Part shown: positions 45,474-56,718 of the stretch, in pieces
How positions within the stretch are numbered: the first letter of the stretch is position 1
Layout: each line of letters starts with the position of its first letter
Made by a program: the position numbers and the translations under genes
Source: Stenotrophomonas acidaminiphila
GTDB lineage: Bacteria; Pseudomonadota; Gammaproteobacteria; Xanthomonadales; Xanthomonadaceae
DNA: 64,000 nt
Reading direction: 5' to 3'
Assembly (NCBI GenBank): GCA_002951995.1
Contig: CP019797.1
Coordinates: forward strand, 2,898,501 to 2,962,500
The notes under the pieces: generated by a model
The model's database searches: none
What the model was told of the DNA's origin: nothing
What the model saw: the letters and a program-made list of their open reading frames with translations, nothing else

Positions 45474-46304
45474 ATGACCGCGCTCAGCTTCGAGTTCTAT
45501 CCGCCCAAGACCGATGACCAGCGCGCGCAGCTGGACCGCACCGCGAGCAGGCTCAAGGTGCATGCCCCCGAGTACGTGTCCTGCACCTTCGGCGCCGGCG
45601 GCTCGACCCTGAGCTATACCTCCGAGACGGTGCGCCACCTCAACCAGCACCATGGCCTGCAGGCGGCGCCGCACCTGTCCTGCGTGGGCGGCACCCGCGA
45701 GGAGATCCGCGAGCTGCTCAAGCTGTACCGCGCCATCGGCGTGCGCCGCATCGTCGCCCTGCGCGGCGACCTGCCCTCGGGCATGGGCTTTCCCGGCGAC
45801 CTGCGCTACGCCTCGGAACTGATCGCGTTCATCCGCGCCGAGCACGGCGACGCGTTCCGCATCGAGGTCGGCGCCTATCCGGAAACCCACCCGCAGGCCA
45901 GCGACGCGCTGGCCGACCTGCGCCATTTCAAGGCCAAGATCGACGCCGGCGCCGATGCCGCCATCACCCAGTACTTCTACAACGCCGACGCGTACTTCCA
46001 GTTCGTCGATGCCACCCGCAGGCTGGGCGTGGACGTGCCGATCATTCCCGGGGTGATGCCGATCTCCAACTTCAGCCAGCTGCGGCGTTTCTCCGAGCAG
46101 TGCGGTGCGGAGATCCCGCGCTGGATCGCCAAGCGCATGCAGGCCTACGGCGACGATGTCGATTCGGTGCGCGCGTTCGGCGCCGACGTGGTGGCGGCGC
46201 TGTGCGAACGGCTGATCGCCGGCGGCGCGCCGGCGCTGCACTTCTACACGCTCAACCTGGCCAGGCCGACCAACGCGGTGCTGCAGCGGCTCGGCCGCGG
46301 CTGA
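45474..46304 (+). CDS. metF: 5,10-methylenetetrahydrofolate reductase
   Basis: A 276-residue TIM-barrel flavoprotein that makes 5-methyl-THF for methionine synthase. Family blocks are SFEFYPPKTDDQRAQLDRT at the N-terminus, VSCTFGAGGSTLSYTSETV, LRGDLPSGMGF, RIEVGAYPETHPQA, DAAITQYFYNADAYFQFVD, IIPGVMPISNFSQLRRFSEQCGAEIPRW (in parts IIPGVMPISNFSQL, GAEIPRW), and the end HFYTLNLARPTNAVL. Length is normal (E. coli 296). With metK and ahcY in the same window, three steps of the SAM cycle are represented. Confidence 0.97.
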   Translation: MTALSFEFYPPKTDDQRAQLDRTASRLKVHAPEYVSCTFGAGGSTLSYTSETVRHLNQHHGLQAAPHLSCVGGTREEIRELLKLYRAIGVRRIVALRGDLPSGMGFPGDLRYASELIAFIRAEHGDAFRIEVGAYPETHPQASDALADLRHFKAKIDAGADAAITQYFYNADAYFQFVDATRRLGVDVPIIPGVMPISNFSQLRRFSEQCGAEIPRWIAKRMQAYGDDVDSVRAFGADVVAALCERLIAGGAPALHFYTLNLARPTNAVLQRLGRG

Positions 46305-46355
46305 CCCGCCAGCGGCTGCACACCCCGTCACGCGTGGCCGGGTTAGGCTTGGCCG

Positions 46356-46931
46356 ATGCGCGCGCTGCCACTCCTGCTGCTCCCTGCCGCCCTGTGGGCG
46401 GGCGCCACGCAGGCGCAGCAGGTCAACCGCTGCACCGACCCGCAGGGGCGCACGGTGTACGGCGACAGGCCGTGCGAGGTGATGGGCGCGCGCGCGCGGC
46501 TGCTGCCCGAGGCGCGGCCCGCCGGTGCCAGCGGCCTGTACCGCGACAGCTGCGCACGCCGGCTCAGCGAGGTGGTGGCGCAGATCCGCGCGGCGATGGA
46601 CGCGCGCGACCCGAACCGCCTGTCCGGCATCTATGCCTGGGGCGGGCTGTCCAGCGCCGAGGCCACGCGGGTGATGGACCGCCTGGACGGCATCGTGCAG
46701 CGTCCGCTGGTCGACATCGCACCGGTGTTCCCGCGGGACCCGGAGCTGCTGCCGGAAGGCGAAGGCGGCGCGGCCGCCGCCGACGCCCCGCCCATGTTCG
46801 CCGAGGTGCCGGCGCGGCGCCCGCGGCCGGTCGCGCTGCGCCTGGAACAGACCCTCGCCGGCGGCACCACGCCTTCGCGCACGCTGCTGAAACTGCGCCG
46901 GCAGTACAACTGTTTCTGGATCAGCCTGTAA
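46356..46931 (+). CDS. DUF4124-like exported protein
   Basis: A 191-residue protein with a signal peptide (about 1-21, ending TQAQQ). The segment VNRCTDPQGRTVYGDRPCEV is the short DUF4124 motif (cysteines with DxxGxxxYxDxPC), commonly found in Xanthomonadaceae periplasmic proteins. The rest is unrecognised; another conserved-looking part is CARRLSEVVAQIRAAMDARDPNRLSGIYAW. Function unknown. Its last 11 bases overlap the 3' end of the convergent Nudix gene. Confidence 0.78.
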   Translation: MRALPLLLLPAALWAGATQAQQVNRCTDPQGRTVYGDRPCEVMGARARLLPEARPAGASGLYRDSCARRLSEVVAQIRAAMDARDPNRLSGIYAWGGLSSAEATRVMDRLDGIVQRPLVDIAPVFPRDPELLPEGEGGAAAADAPPMFAEVPARRPRPVALRLEQTLAGGTTPSRTLLKLRRQYNCFWISL

Positions 46932-47874
46932 CCGGCTGCGGCCACAGCGCGCGGATCGCGGCCACGCCCTGTGCGCCATGCCGGCGCGCGGTGCCGATGT
47001 CCGCGGCGGCCAGGCCGCCGATGGCGTAGATCGGCAGCGACACCTGCTCGCGCAGCTGCTCGAACGCGGCCCACCCCAGCGGCGTCGCCGCCGGATGGCT
47101 GGCGGTGGCCTGCACCGGGCCGAGCACGGCGAAATCGCAGCCCAGGCGCTGCGCGGCCTGCAGCTGCGCCAGGTCGTGGCAGGAGGCACCGACCAGGACG
47201 CTTTCCGGCAGCGGCCGTTGCTGCAGCTGCTGCAGCTGTTCGCTGCCCAGGTGCACGCCCACGCCCAGCTCCCGGGCCAGCACGATGTCGCGGTTGAGCA
47301 GCAGCTCGGCGTGGCGGCCGACGCGGTCCACCGCGTCGCGGGCCAGCGCCGCGCGGTCGCCGGCCTGCGGTGTGCGCAGCTGCAGCCGGCGGATGCCGGC
47401 GTCCACCGCGGCCTGCACGCCCTGCAGCCAGGCATCGCCGCCGGCCGAGGGCTCCGGCGTGACCAGGTAACGATCGGCCTGGCGCAGCGCGGCCACCACC
47501 GGCAGGTCCGCCGGCGGCATCGAGTAGCGCCCAAGCCGGTCGGGCGCCACCCAGGTGATGGCCTGCCCCTCGCGCCCGCGGGCGTTGCCCTTCCAGCGCT
47601 GCACCTGCCGCACTTCCAGGCGCAGGCGCTTGTCCGGGTAGAGCTGCGGCACGTCCATCAGCCAGTCGCCGACCTCGGCCTCGATGCCCAGCTCCTCGTG
47701 CAGTTCGCGCGCCAGCGCCTGCTCGGAGGTCTCGCCCGGCTCGCGCTTGCCGCCCGGGAATTCCCACAGCCCGGCCATGTCGCTGGTGCCGTTGCGGCGG
47801 TTGAGCAGGATGCGGCCACGCGCGTCGGTGATGACGGCGGCCACGACATGGATCGAGCGCAGGGAGGAAGTCAT
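46921..47874 (-). CDS. Nudix hydrolase (MutT-type) fused to a thiamine-phosphate-synthase-like domain
   Basis: A 317-residue two-domain protein. The N-terminal Nudix domain (about 5-130) has the Nudix box GGKREPGETSEQALARELHEELG, the MutT pattern of 8-oxo-dGTP or related nucleotide cleanup. The C-terminal half (about 150-315) is a ThiE/TenI-like TIM barrel: RRLQLRTPQAGDRAAL, GVGVHLGSEQLQQLQ, VGASCHDLAQL, DFAVLGPVQATASHP and YAIGGLAAADI. The ThiE part lacks proof of activity. This fusion next to secA is a known gammaproteobacterial arrangement. Confidence 0.92.
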   Translation of the reverse strand: MTSSLRSIHVVAAVITDARGRILLNRRNGTSDMAGLWEFPGGKREPGETSEQALARELHEELGIEAEVGDWLMDVPQLYPDKRLRLEVRQVQRWKGNARGREGQAITWVAPDRLGRYSMPPADLPVVAALRQADRYLVTPEPSAGGDAWLQGVQAAVDAGIRRLQLRTPQAGDRAALARDAVDRVGRHAELLLNRDIVLARELGVGVHLGSEQLQQLQQRPLPESVLVGASCHDLAQLQAAQRLGCDFAVLGPVQATASHPAATPLGWAAFEQLREQVSLPIYAIGGLAAADIGTARRHGAQGVAAIRALWPQPVTG

Positions 47875-48451
47875 GCGCCGAGCATGCCGAAAACCCCGAG
47901 CCGGGCGCAATCGCCTGCCTGCGTGCAGTTCCGGCCTGGGCGCCCGTCGGGAAGGCCCCGTGCGGGGCGAGCCCCGCACCAGCGTTCCAGAGGTGTACGC
48001 CCCTATCGATTGACTGCCGGCGCCCATCGGGATCGCGCCTGCAGGCGGCTCCCTGGGTCGGCGACGCTACCGCGCGAAGCGCGACCGGCGACGCCGGCCC
48101 GAAAAGCGGGCCGCATGCGGGGACGGGTCAAGGTGCGAGGGAGAGCGTGGCCTGCCTATTCGGCACCGCAATGCAGGCCAGCCGGACGCCTGGTGCGCCG
48201 CCCTGATCCGGAGAAGAAGAAAAGAACGGGGCCATGCCTTGCGGCGCAACATGGAGCAACCGCGCGCAGCGATGGTGTGTCGCGGCCAATGGCCGGCATT
48301 GCGGGTATCCACCCGATGAGGAGCCCCCCTTGGTAAGGGGGGCGCGCCGAAGGCGCGGGGATCGGGGATAAGGACCGTGTACCCATGATCCGTGCAACGG
48401 ATCATGGGTGTGTAGCCCGCTGCGCGGGCTACACCACGGTCAACTCAACTT
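47875..48451. other. gene-free stretch between Nudix gene and secA
   Basis: 577 bp without a supportable gene. It contains a GTGCGGGG/CCCCGCAC hairpin (47960-47979) resembling the GTAG repeats, then low-information GC-rich sequence. From 48323 a run of hairpins follows, described separately. Short proline- and arginine-rich open frames here have no start or homology and were not called. Confidence 0.45.

Positions 48452-48470
<19 letters not shown>
48323..48470 (-). repeat. array of consecutive hairpins at the 3' end of secA
   Basis: Four stems follow one another. 48434-48470: 17-bp arms with one mismatch and loop TTC, including the secA stop. 48410-48434: GTGTAGCCCGC/GCGGGCTACAC, 11-bp perfect, carrying GTAG and CTAC. 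48381-48409: ACCCATGATCCGT/ACGGATCATGGGT, 13-bp perfect, loop GCA. 48323-48343: GCCCCCCTT/AAGGGGGGC, 9 bp. The first probably ends secA transcripts; the second looks like a GTAG-headed repeat. Four near-contiguous stems are more than a simple terminator needs. Confidence 0.7.
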
Positions 48471-51162
<2,692 letters not shown>

Positions 51163-51227
51163 TGAAGGAACCGGTTTGAATGGAATGCCGTGCGCGGACC
51201 CCACCCCAAGCGGGACCAGCCGGGCAC

Positions 51228-51255
51228 AAACGAAACAGGGCGCAATGCGCCCTGT
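51228..51255 (-). terminator. intrinsic terminator after the M23 peptidase gene
   Basis: On the minus strand ACAGGGCGCATTGCGCCCTG folds into a stem of up to 10 bp, followed by TTTCGTTTG. It lies 65 bp after the M23 stop and 73 bp before secA, implying that secA has its own promoter in the interval 51163-51230. Confidence 0.7.
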
Positions 51256-51319
51256 CGATGGCAACGCCTATTGTAGCTTGGGGCGGGCGCCTGGCGATTC
51301 AAGCGCCCGCAGGCGCCCC

Positions 51320-52270
51320 TCAGCCACGCCGGACGCGGCCCACCGGGGTGGTGCTGCCGTCGCCCAGGAACTTGCGCGGGTTGACCACGCGCCCGTCCTG
51401 CCACACCTCGAAGTGCACGTGCGCGCCGGTGGAACGCCCGGTGGAGCCGGCCTTGGCCACTTCCTGGCCGACCCGGACCAGATCGCCCTCGCGCACGCTC
51501 AGGCGCGAGTTGTGCGCGTACAGGGTCTTGTAGCCATTGCCGTGGTCGACCTCGACCACGTTGCCGTAGCCGCCCTTGACCCCGGAGAAGCTGACCACGC
51601 CCTCGGCCACCGCGGTCACCGGGTCGCCGACGCGGGCGTGGAAATCCATGCCCTTGTGGGTGGCGGCACCGCGGCCGAACGGATCGGCACGGGTGCCGAA
51701 GCCGGAGGTCACGTAGCTGTTGCGGATCGGCATGCGCGAAGGCACCGCGTTCTGCTCCAGCTGGTGGTCGAACAGCAGCGATTCGAGCACCGACAACTGC
51801 CTGCCTGAAGCAGCAAAGCGCTGCTCCAGCACCTGTAAGTCGCTGTTGACCGCGCTCAGCGGGATGTCCTGCGCCGGGCCGGCATCGCCGTCACCCAGGC
51901 CGGGCGTCTCGTTGAAATCGAACTCACCGTCCTCGAGCTTGCCCATCTGGGTCAGGCGCTCGCCCAGCGCGTTCAGGCGCGTGGCCTGGGCCTGCAGCTC
52001 GCCCAGCCGCGCCGCCAGCGCGTTGACCTGGGTCTGCGCGTCGGCCTGCACCTTGGCAAGTTCGCGCTCCTGGCGTTCGACCTGCGCGCGCAACGCCGCG
52101 TCACCGGCCGCGCCGACGCCCAGGGTGAGGCCCACGCCGACCAGGCAACCCAGGCCCATCACGCTGCCCAGCAGGGCCTTTGGCCTATCCTCGAAAAACA
52201 CCTGCAGGCGCGCCAACGGCGTTTTTGCCTGCTGCCCCCGTGTTTTGATTACGATCTTTTTGAATGCCAT
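51320..52270 (-). CDS. M23-family peptidoglycan metalloendopeptidase
   Basis: A 316-residue protein. One N-terminal membrane helix (VMGLGCLVGVGLTLGVG, about 36-55) is followed by a coiled coil (about 60-115) and a LytM/M23 domain (about 185-305). Zinc ligands are visible in HKGMDFHARVGDPV (His and Asp) and in GAHVHFEVW (HxH), and the loop LYAHNSRLSV supplies the catalytic histidine. It is probably tethered to the inner membrane, cutting or regulating peptidoglycan cross-links. The gene sits between secA and dciA as in many gammaproteobacteria. Its start is only 12 bp from the divergent dciA start. Confidence 0.93.
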   Translation of the reverse strand: MAFKKIVIKTRGQQAKTPLARLQVFFEDRPKALLGSVMGLGCLVGVGLTLGVGAAGDAALRAQVERQERELAKVQADAQTQVNALAARLGELQAQATRLNALGERLTQMGKLEDGEFDFNETPGLGDGDAGPAQDIPLSAVNSDLQVLEQRFAASGRQLSVLESLLFDHQLEQNAVPSRMPIRNSYVTSGFGTRADPFGRGAATHKGMDFHARVGDPVTAVAEGVVSFSGVKGGYGNVVEVDHGNGYKTLYAHNSRLSVREGDLVRVGQEVAKAGSTGRSTGAHVHFEVWQDGRVVNPRKFLGDGSTTPVGRVRRG

Positions 52271-52272
52271 CG

Positions 52273-52282
52273 AAGAATTCTT
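52273..52282. promoter_or_regulatory. palindromic dual ribosome-binding site between divergent M23 and dciA starts
   Basis: Only 12 bp separate the two divergent start codons, of which 10 are the palindrome AAGAATTCTT. Read in either direction it gives a purine-rich AAGAA about 6-7 bases before the ATG, so the same palindrome may act as a weak Shine-Dalgarno for both genes. Promoters must then lie within the opposing coding sequences. Confidence 0.55.
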
Positions 52283-52720
52283 ATGTCTGAGCCGAAATCC
52301 AGCGTTCGTTCCCGCAGCGCGCCCAAGCAGGCGCTGGAAGCGGTGATGGCGGACAAAACCGGGAACCCGTTGCGGCGAGCCCTGTGGCTCGATGCGCTGG
52401 ACCGGCAGTTGCGCCCCCATCTGCCGCCTGCGCTGGGCAACCGTTGCCGGCTGGCCAATGTGGACGGCGAACACCTCGTTTTTCTCGTCGAATCGCCGGT
52501 CTGGCACGCCAAGGTCAGGCTTGCCGAAAACCAGTTGCTCGACGCGGCCCGATCCATCGGGCTGAAGGCCACCCGGGTGACCGTCAAGACTGCCACCGCG
52601 CCTGCACCCTCCCCGGTGCGAAACGACCAGCGCAGTACTCACGCAGTAACGGCCGCCACGCACAAAGGCCTGCGCGACGCCCTGGCTTGTCTGGCGGATG
52701 TGAAGGGCACCCGTTCCTGA
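52283..52720 (+). CDS. dciA: DciA family (DUF721) protein, putative replicative-helicase operator
   Basis: A 145-residue protein with the DUF721/DciA domain (about 15-100): ALWLDALDRQLRPHLPPALGNRC then DGEHLVFLVESPVWHAKVRL and LDAARSIGLKATRVTVK. DciA loads or operates DnaB helicase in bacteria that lack DnaC. The gene order lpxC-dciA-M23-secA matches Pseudomonas. It faces lpxC; the 180-bp convergent gap (52721-52900) shows an AT-rich patch (TTTTGTTAATTAATGGTTAA) but no gene. Confidence 0.85.
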   Translation: MSEPKSSVRSRSAPKQALEAVMADKTGNPLRRALWLDALDRQLRPHLPPALGNRCRLANVDGEHLVFLVESPVWHAKVRLAENQLLDAARSIGLKATRVTVKTATAPAPSPVRNDQRSTHAVTAATHKGLRDALACLADVKGTRS

Positions 52721-52900
52721 ATGCGGGTGGCGTTCCTCCACCGCAGGCGGGCATCCCGACGGACCCCCGCACCAAGCCGGCAGGAATCCTAGCCGCGACT
52801 TGCAGTGGAGGCGTTAGTGTTTTGTTAATTAATGGTTAAATTCAGGCCGGAATGGCGCCTGGATTCACATTTTGTCCACGCCCGTCGGCGTGCCGCCCAT

Positions 52901-53811
52901 TCAGGCGTAGGCCACCGCCCCGTACACGATCGGGTCGGCGGCGGCCGGCGAATCGAAGCACGCCCACTCCCACGCACTGGCATCGGCCAGCAGGGCACGG
53001 ACCAGCTTGTTGTTGAGCGCGTGGCCGGATTTGTAGCCTTCGTAGGCGCCCAGCACCGGCCCCCGGCCAGGTACAGGTCGCCGACCGCGTCGAGGATCTT
53101 GTGGCGCACGAACTCGTCGGCATAGCGCAGGCCGTCGTCGTTGAGCACGCGGAACTCGTCCAGCACGATGGCGTTGTCCATCGAGCCGCCCAGCCCCAGG
53201 TTGCGCTCGCGCATGTACTCCAGGTCGCGCATGAAGCCGAAGGTGCGCGCGCGGGAGATTTCCTTGATGTAGGCGGCGGTGGAGAAATCGATCTCCACCC
53301 GCGACTGCCGTGCCGGGATCATCGGGTGGTCGAACTGGATGGTGAAGCCCAGCCGGTAGCCCTCGTGCGGTTCGAAGCGGGCGATCTTGTCGCCGTCGCG
53401 CACTTCCACGGTCTTGAGGATGCGCAGGAAGCGCTTGGGCGCCGCCTGCTCGACGATGCCGGCCGACTGAAGCAGGAACACGAACGGGCCCGAGGAACCG
53501 TCCATGATCGGCAGCTCGGCCGAGGACAGCTCGACGATGGCATTGTCCACGCCCAGCCCGGCCATGGCCGACATCAGGTGCTCGACGGTCTGGATCTTGG
53601 CGCCTTCGCAGGTCAGGCCGGTGCACAGGGTCACTTCGGTGACCAGGTCGGCGCGCGCCGGCACTTCCACCACCGGGTCCAGGTCCACGCGGCGGAACAC
53701 GATGCCGTGGTCGACCGGTGCCGGGCGCAGGGTCATGTAGACCTTGTCGCCGCTGTGCAGGCCGACGCCGGTGGCGCGGATCGTGTTCTTGAGGGTGCGC
53801 TGCTGGATCAT
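52901..53811 (-). pseudogene. lpxC: UDP-3-O-acyl-N-acetylglucosamine deacetylase, interrupted by an apparent 1-base deletion
   Basis: LpxC commits UDP-sugar to lipid A. The N-terminal portion is intact: [20 protein letters not shown], the zinc ligand in [33 protein letters not shown] and [16 protein letters not shown] (second ligand region). The remainder ([20 protein letters not shown], with the catalytic histidine, to [11 protein letters not shown]) is in another frame. The break is near 53058-53066, where the plus strand reads GGCCCCCGGCC and one base more (GGCCCGCCGGCC) would join them. The restored protein is about 303 aa, typical for LpxC. The gene is essential in most Gram-negatives, so a sequence error is likely. 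Confidence 0.93.
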
Positions 53812-53903
53812 CGGGGTACGTTCTGGAGGGACCGCCCGGAGCGCGGCCATAACCAAACAAGAATAACACGCATCAACATCCGTCCCTGGCGCGTGGCCGG
53901 CAC

Positions 53904-53951
53904 GCCTCCTCCGGGGAGGCGAAGCTGCCGCCGGGCCGATCCTGGCCCGGC
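53904..53951 (-). terminator. two hairpins between ftsZ and lpxC
   Basis: GCCGGGCC-GATCCT-GGCCCGGC (53930-53951) and GCCTCC-TCCGG-GGAGGC (53904-53920) follow the ftsZ stop within 175 bp and have no T run. An AT-rich patch (53843-53872) downstream of them may hold an lpxC promoter, so lpxC is probably transcribed partly independently of the dcw cluster. Confidence 0.45.
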
Positions 53952-54077
53952 AGCAACGGACATGGATGCTGCCACCGGGGAGGACAACCCCGGCGTCCAC
54001 GACAACTCACCGCCTGCCGGCCATGCCGCCCGCCGCAGGCGTCCCGTCGGGGACGCCCGGCGCTGGCGACCGGCCGG

Positions 54078-55307
54078 TCAGTCGGCCTGGCGGCGGAGGA
54101 ACGCCGGGATGTCCAGGTAGTCGCTGGGCAGTTCCGCCGCGGCCGGTGCGGCCGCCGGGGCCGACGCGGCCACGGTGTCCGAACTCGGGCGACGCAGGCC
54201 CATGCCCAGCGAGCTGCCCACGGCCTTGGCCACGGCATCGGCCGGGCTTTCGTAGTCGCCGCCGAACTCGGCCTGGCCGGTGGTGGCATTGCGCACCAGC
54301 TTGATCGGTGCACGCTCGCCCGGGCGCTGCGCGCTCTTGGCCACGGCGCGGTTCAGGCCGGTGGCGACCACGGTCACCCGCACTTCGTCCTGCATGTCCG
54401 GGTCGAGCACGGTGCCGACCACCACGGTGGCGTCTTCCGAGGCGAAGCCGTCGATGGTGCGGCCGATCTCGTCGAACTCGCTCATGGTGAAGTCCGGGCC
54501 GGCGGTGATGTTGACCAGGATGCCGTTGGCGCCGGCCAGGTTCACGTCGTCCAGCAACGGGTTCTGGATGGCGGCCTCGGCGGCGGCCTGGGCGCGGTCG
54601 TCGCCGCGGGCGGTGCCGGTGCCCATCATCGCCAGGCCCATTTCCGACATCACGGTGCGCACGTCGGCGAAGTCGACGTTGATCAGGCCCGGGCGCACGA
54701 TCAGGTCGGCGATGCCCTGCACCGCGCCCTGCAGCACGTCGTTGGCGGCGCGGAAGGCCTGCACCATGGTGGCGTTGCGGCCGAGCACGGTGATCAGCTT
54801 CTCGTTGGGGATGGTGATCAGCGAATCGACGTGCTGGCTCAGTTCCTCGATGCCCTTGAGCGCGACCTGCATGCGGCGGCGGCCCTCGAACGGGAACGGC
54901 TTGGTGACCACGGCCACGGTCAGGATGCCCATTTCCTTGGCCAGCTGCGCCACCACCGGCGCGGCGCCGGTGCCGGTGCCGCCGCCCATGCCGGCGGTGA
55001 TGAACACCATGTCCGCGCCCTGCAGCGCGTCCATGATGCGCTCGCGGTCTTCCAGCGCGGCCTGGCGGCCGACTTCCGGGTTGGCGCCGGCGCCCAGGCC
55101 CTTGGTGACGTTGGTGCCGAGCTGCAGCTGCAGCTTGGCGCCGCAGTTCTTGATCGCCTGCGAATCGGTGTTGGCGGTGATGAACTCGACGCCGTCCACG
55201 CTGGAGTTGACCATGTGCGCCACGGCGTTGCCGCCGCCACCGCCCACGCCCACCACCTTGATCACCGCATTGGGTGCCATCTTCTCGATCAGTTCGAAAT
55301 GTGCCAT
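54078..55307 (-). CDS. ftsZ: cell division protein FtsZ
   Basis: A 409-residue tubulin-like GTPase that forms the Z-ring. The tubulin signature [13 protein letters not shown] is at about residue 107; the T7 loop [15 protein letters not shown] is near 208. A variable Ala/Pro linker (about 320-390) leads to the conserved C-terminal peptide [14 protein letters not shown], which binds FtsA and ZipA. The ATG at 55307 ([10 protein letters not shown]) has GAGG eight bases upstream; the ATG six bases earlier is too close to it. It is separated from ftsA by 175 bp, which may hold an ftsZ promoter. Confidence 0.98.
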   Translation of the reverse strand: MAHFELIEKMAPNAVIKVVGVGGGGGNAVAHMVNSSVDGVEFITANTDSQAIKNCGAKLQLQLGTNVTKGLGAGANPEVGRQAALEDRERIMDALQGADMVFITAGMGGGTGTGAAPVVAQLAKEMGILTVAVVTKPFPFEGRRRMQVALKGIEELSQHVDSLITIPNEKLITVLGRNATMVQAFRAANDVLQGAVQGIADLIVRPGLINVDFADVRTVMSEMGLAMMGTGTARGDDRAQAAAEAAIQNPLLDDVNLAGANGILVNITAGPDFTMSEFDEIGRTIDGFASEDATVVVGTVLDPDMQDEVRVTVVATGLNRAVAKSAQRPGERAPIKLVRNATTGQAEFGGDYESPADAVAKAVGSSLGMGLRRPSSDTVAASAPAAAPAAAELPSDYLDIPAFLRRQAD

Positions 55308-55482
55308 GTCCATGTCCTCGTTATAACCGCTTCCGTTGGCGTGGCCCCGCAGGCGTCCTGCCCTTGGTCACCGCGCCGCCATTGCGGCAGTTGTCGTTGG
55401 AATCCCGCGTGGCCTGCGCCATTGCGGGGTACCGCCCTGCTTCAATCACCGGCCAGCGGCCGGCGTTACCGCCCGTTCCGCG

Positions 55483-56718
55483 TCAGAACTCGCCGCGGAA
55501 CCAGTTCTTCAATTTGTTGAACAGCGTGCCGGCGCGCCCGGTGGGCAGCGACGGACGCCGCGGGTGTTCGATCTGGCTGCCCATCAGCAGCAGGCCCACG
55601 CCGGTGGCGTGCACCGGGTTGCCGACCACCTCGCCCAGCCCGGTGACGTGCTGCGGGATGCCCACGCGCACCGGCATCTGCAGCATTTCCTCGGCCAGTT
55701 CGACCACCCCTTCCATCTTCGAGGCGCCGCCGGTGAGCACCATGCCGGCGCGCACCATTTCCTCGAAGCCCGAGCGGCGCAGTTCGGCCTGCACCATCTC
55801 GAAGATCTCCTCGTAACGGCCCTGCACCGCCTGCGCCAGCGAGGCGCGCGGCATGCGCCGCGGCGGGCGGTCGCCGACCGACGGCACCTGGATGCTCTCC
55901 TCGGCGGTGGCCAGCTGCGCCAGCGCGCAGGCGTAGCGCACCTTGATCTGCTCGGCCTCCGGGGTCGGCGTGCGCAGCATGTGCGCGATGTCGTTGGTGA
56001 CGTGGTCGCCGGCGATCGGCAGCGAGGCGGTGTGGCAGATCGCGCCCTGCACGAACACCGCGATGTCGGTGGTGCCGGCGCCGATGTCCACCATCACCAC
56101 GCCGAGCTCGCGCTCGTCGGCGGTCAGCACCGCCACGCTGGAGGCCAGCGAGGACAGCACAAGGTCGTCCACCTGCAGGCCGCAGCGCTGCACGCACTTG
56201 CTGATGTTGGCCGCGGCCGACTGCGCGCAGACCACCAGGTGCGCGTGCACCTCCAGGCGCACGCCGGTCATGCCGACCGGGTTGCGGATGCCTTCCTGCG
56301 AGTCGTCCAGCACGTACTCGCGGGGGATCGCATGCAGGATCTTCTGGTCGGCCGGGATCGCCACCGCCTTGGCCGCCTCCAGCACGCGGTCCAGGTCGCC
56401 CCAGGTCACCTCGCCCTCGCGGATCGGGGTGATGCCCTGCGAGTTGCGGCACTGCACATGGTTGCCGGAGATCGAGGCGTAGACCGAGCGGATCTCGCAA
56501 CCGGCCATCAGTTCGGCCTCCTCGATCGCGCGCTGGATCGACTGCACCGTCGATTCGATGTCGACCACCACGCCGCGCTTGAGCCCGCGCGATTCGTGCG
56601 AACCGATGCCGATCACCTCGATCGGGCTGCCCGGCGAGTACTCGCCCACCAGCGCTACCACCTTGGAGGTGCCGATGTCGAGGCCGACGATCAGTGATTT
56701 GTCACCCTTGCGATTCAT
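55483..56718 (-). CDS. ftsA: cell division protein FtsA
   Basis: A 411-residue actin-like protein that tethers FtsZ to the membrane. Actin-fold motifs are seen: VGLDIGTSKVVALVGEY (phosphate 1), VVMVDIGAGTTDIAVF (phosphate 2) and GMVLTGGASKMEGVVELAEE (adenosine). The C-terminal amphipathic helix is in TLFNKLKNWFRGEF. It starts within the ftsQ stop (ATGA). The length is near E. coli FtsA (420). Confidence 0.98.
   Translation of the reverse strand: MNRKGDKSLIVGLDIGTSKVVALVGEYSPGSPIEVIGIGSHESRGLKRGVVVDIESTVQSIQRAIEEAELMAGCEIRSVYASISGNHVQCRNSQGITPIREGEVTWGDLDRVLEAAKAVAIPADQKILHAIPREYVLDDSQEGIRNPVGMTGVRLEVHAHLVVCAQSAAANISKCVQRCGLQVDDLVLSSLASSVAVLTADERELGVVMVDIGAGTTDIAVFVQGAICHTASLPIAGDHVTNDIAHMLRTPTPEAEQIKVRYACALAQLATAEESIQVPSVGDRPPRRMPRASLAQAVQGRYEEIFEMVQAELRRSGFEEMVRAGMVLTGGASKMEGVVELAEEMLQMPVRVGIPQHVTGLGEVVGNPVHATGVGLLLMGSQIEHPRRPSLPTGRAGTLFNKLKNWFRGEF

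Noticed and set aside
52825..53060. An LpxC C-terminus ending at 52825
   Set aside because: This frame follows the apparent deletion and loses the catalytic GHALNN region, which is preserved in the neighbouring frame ending at 52901.
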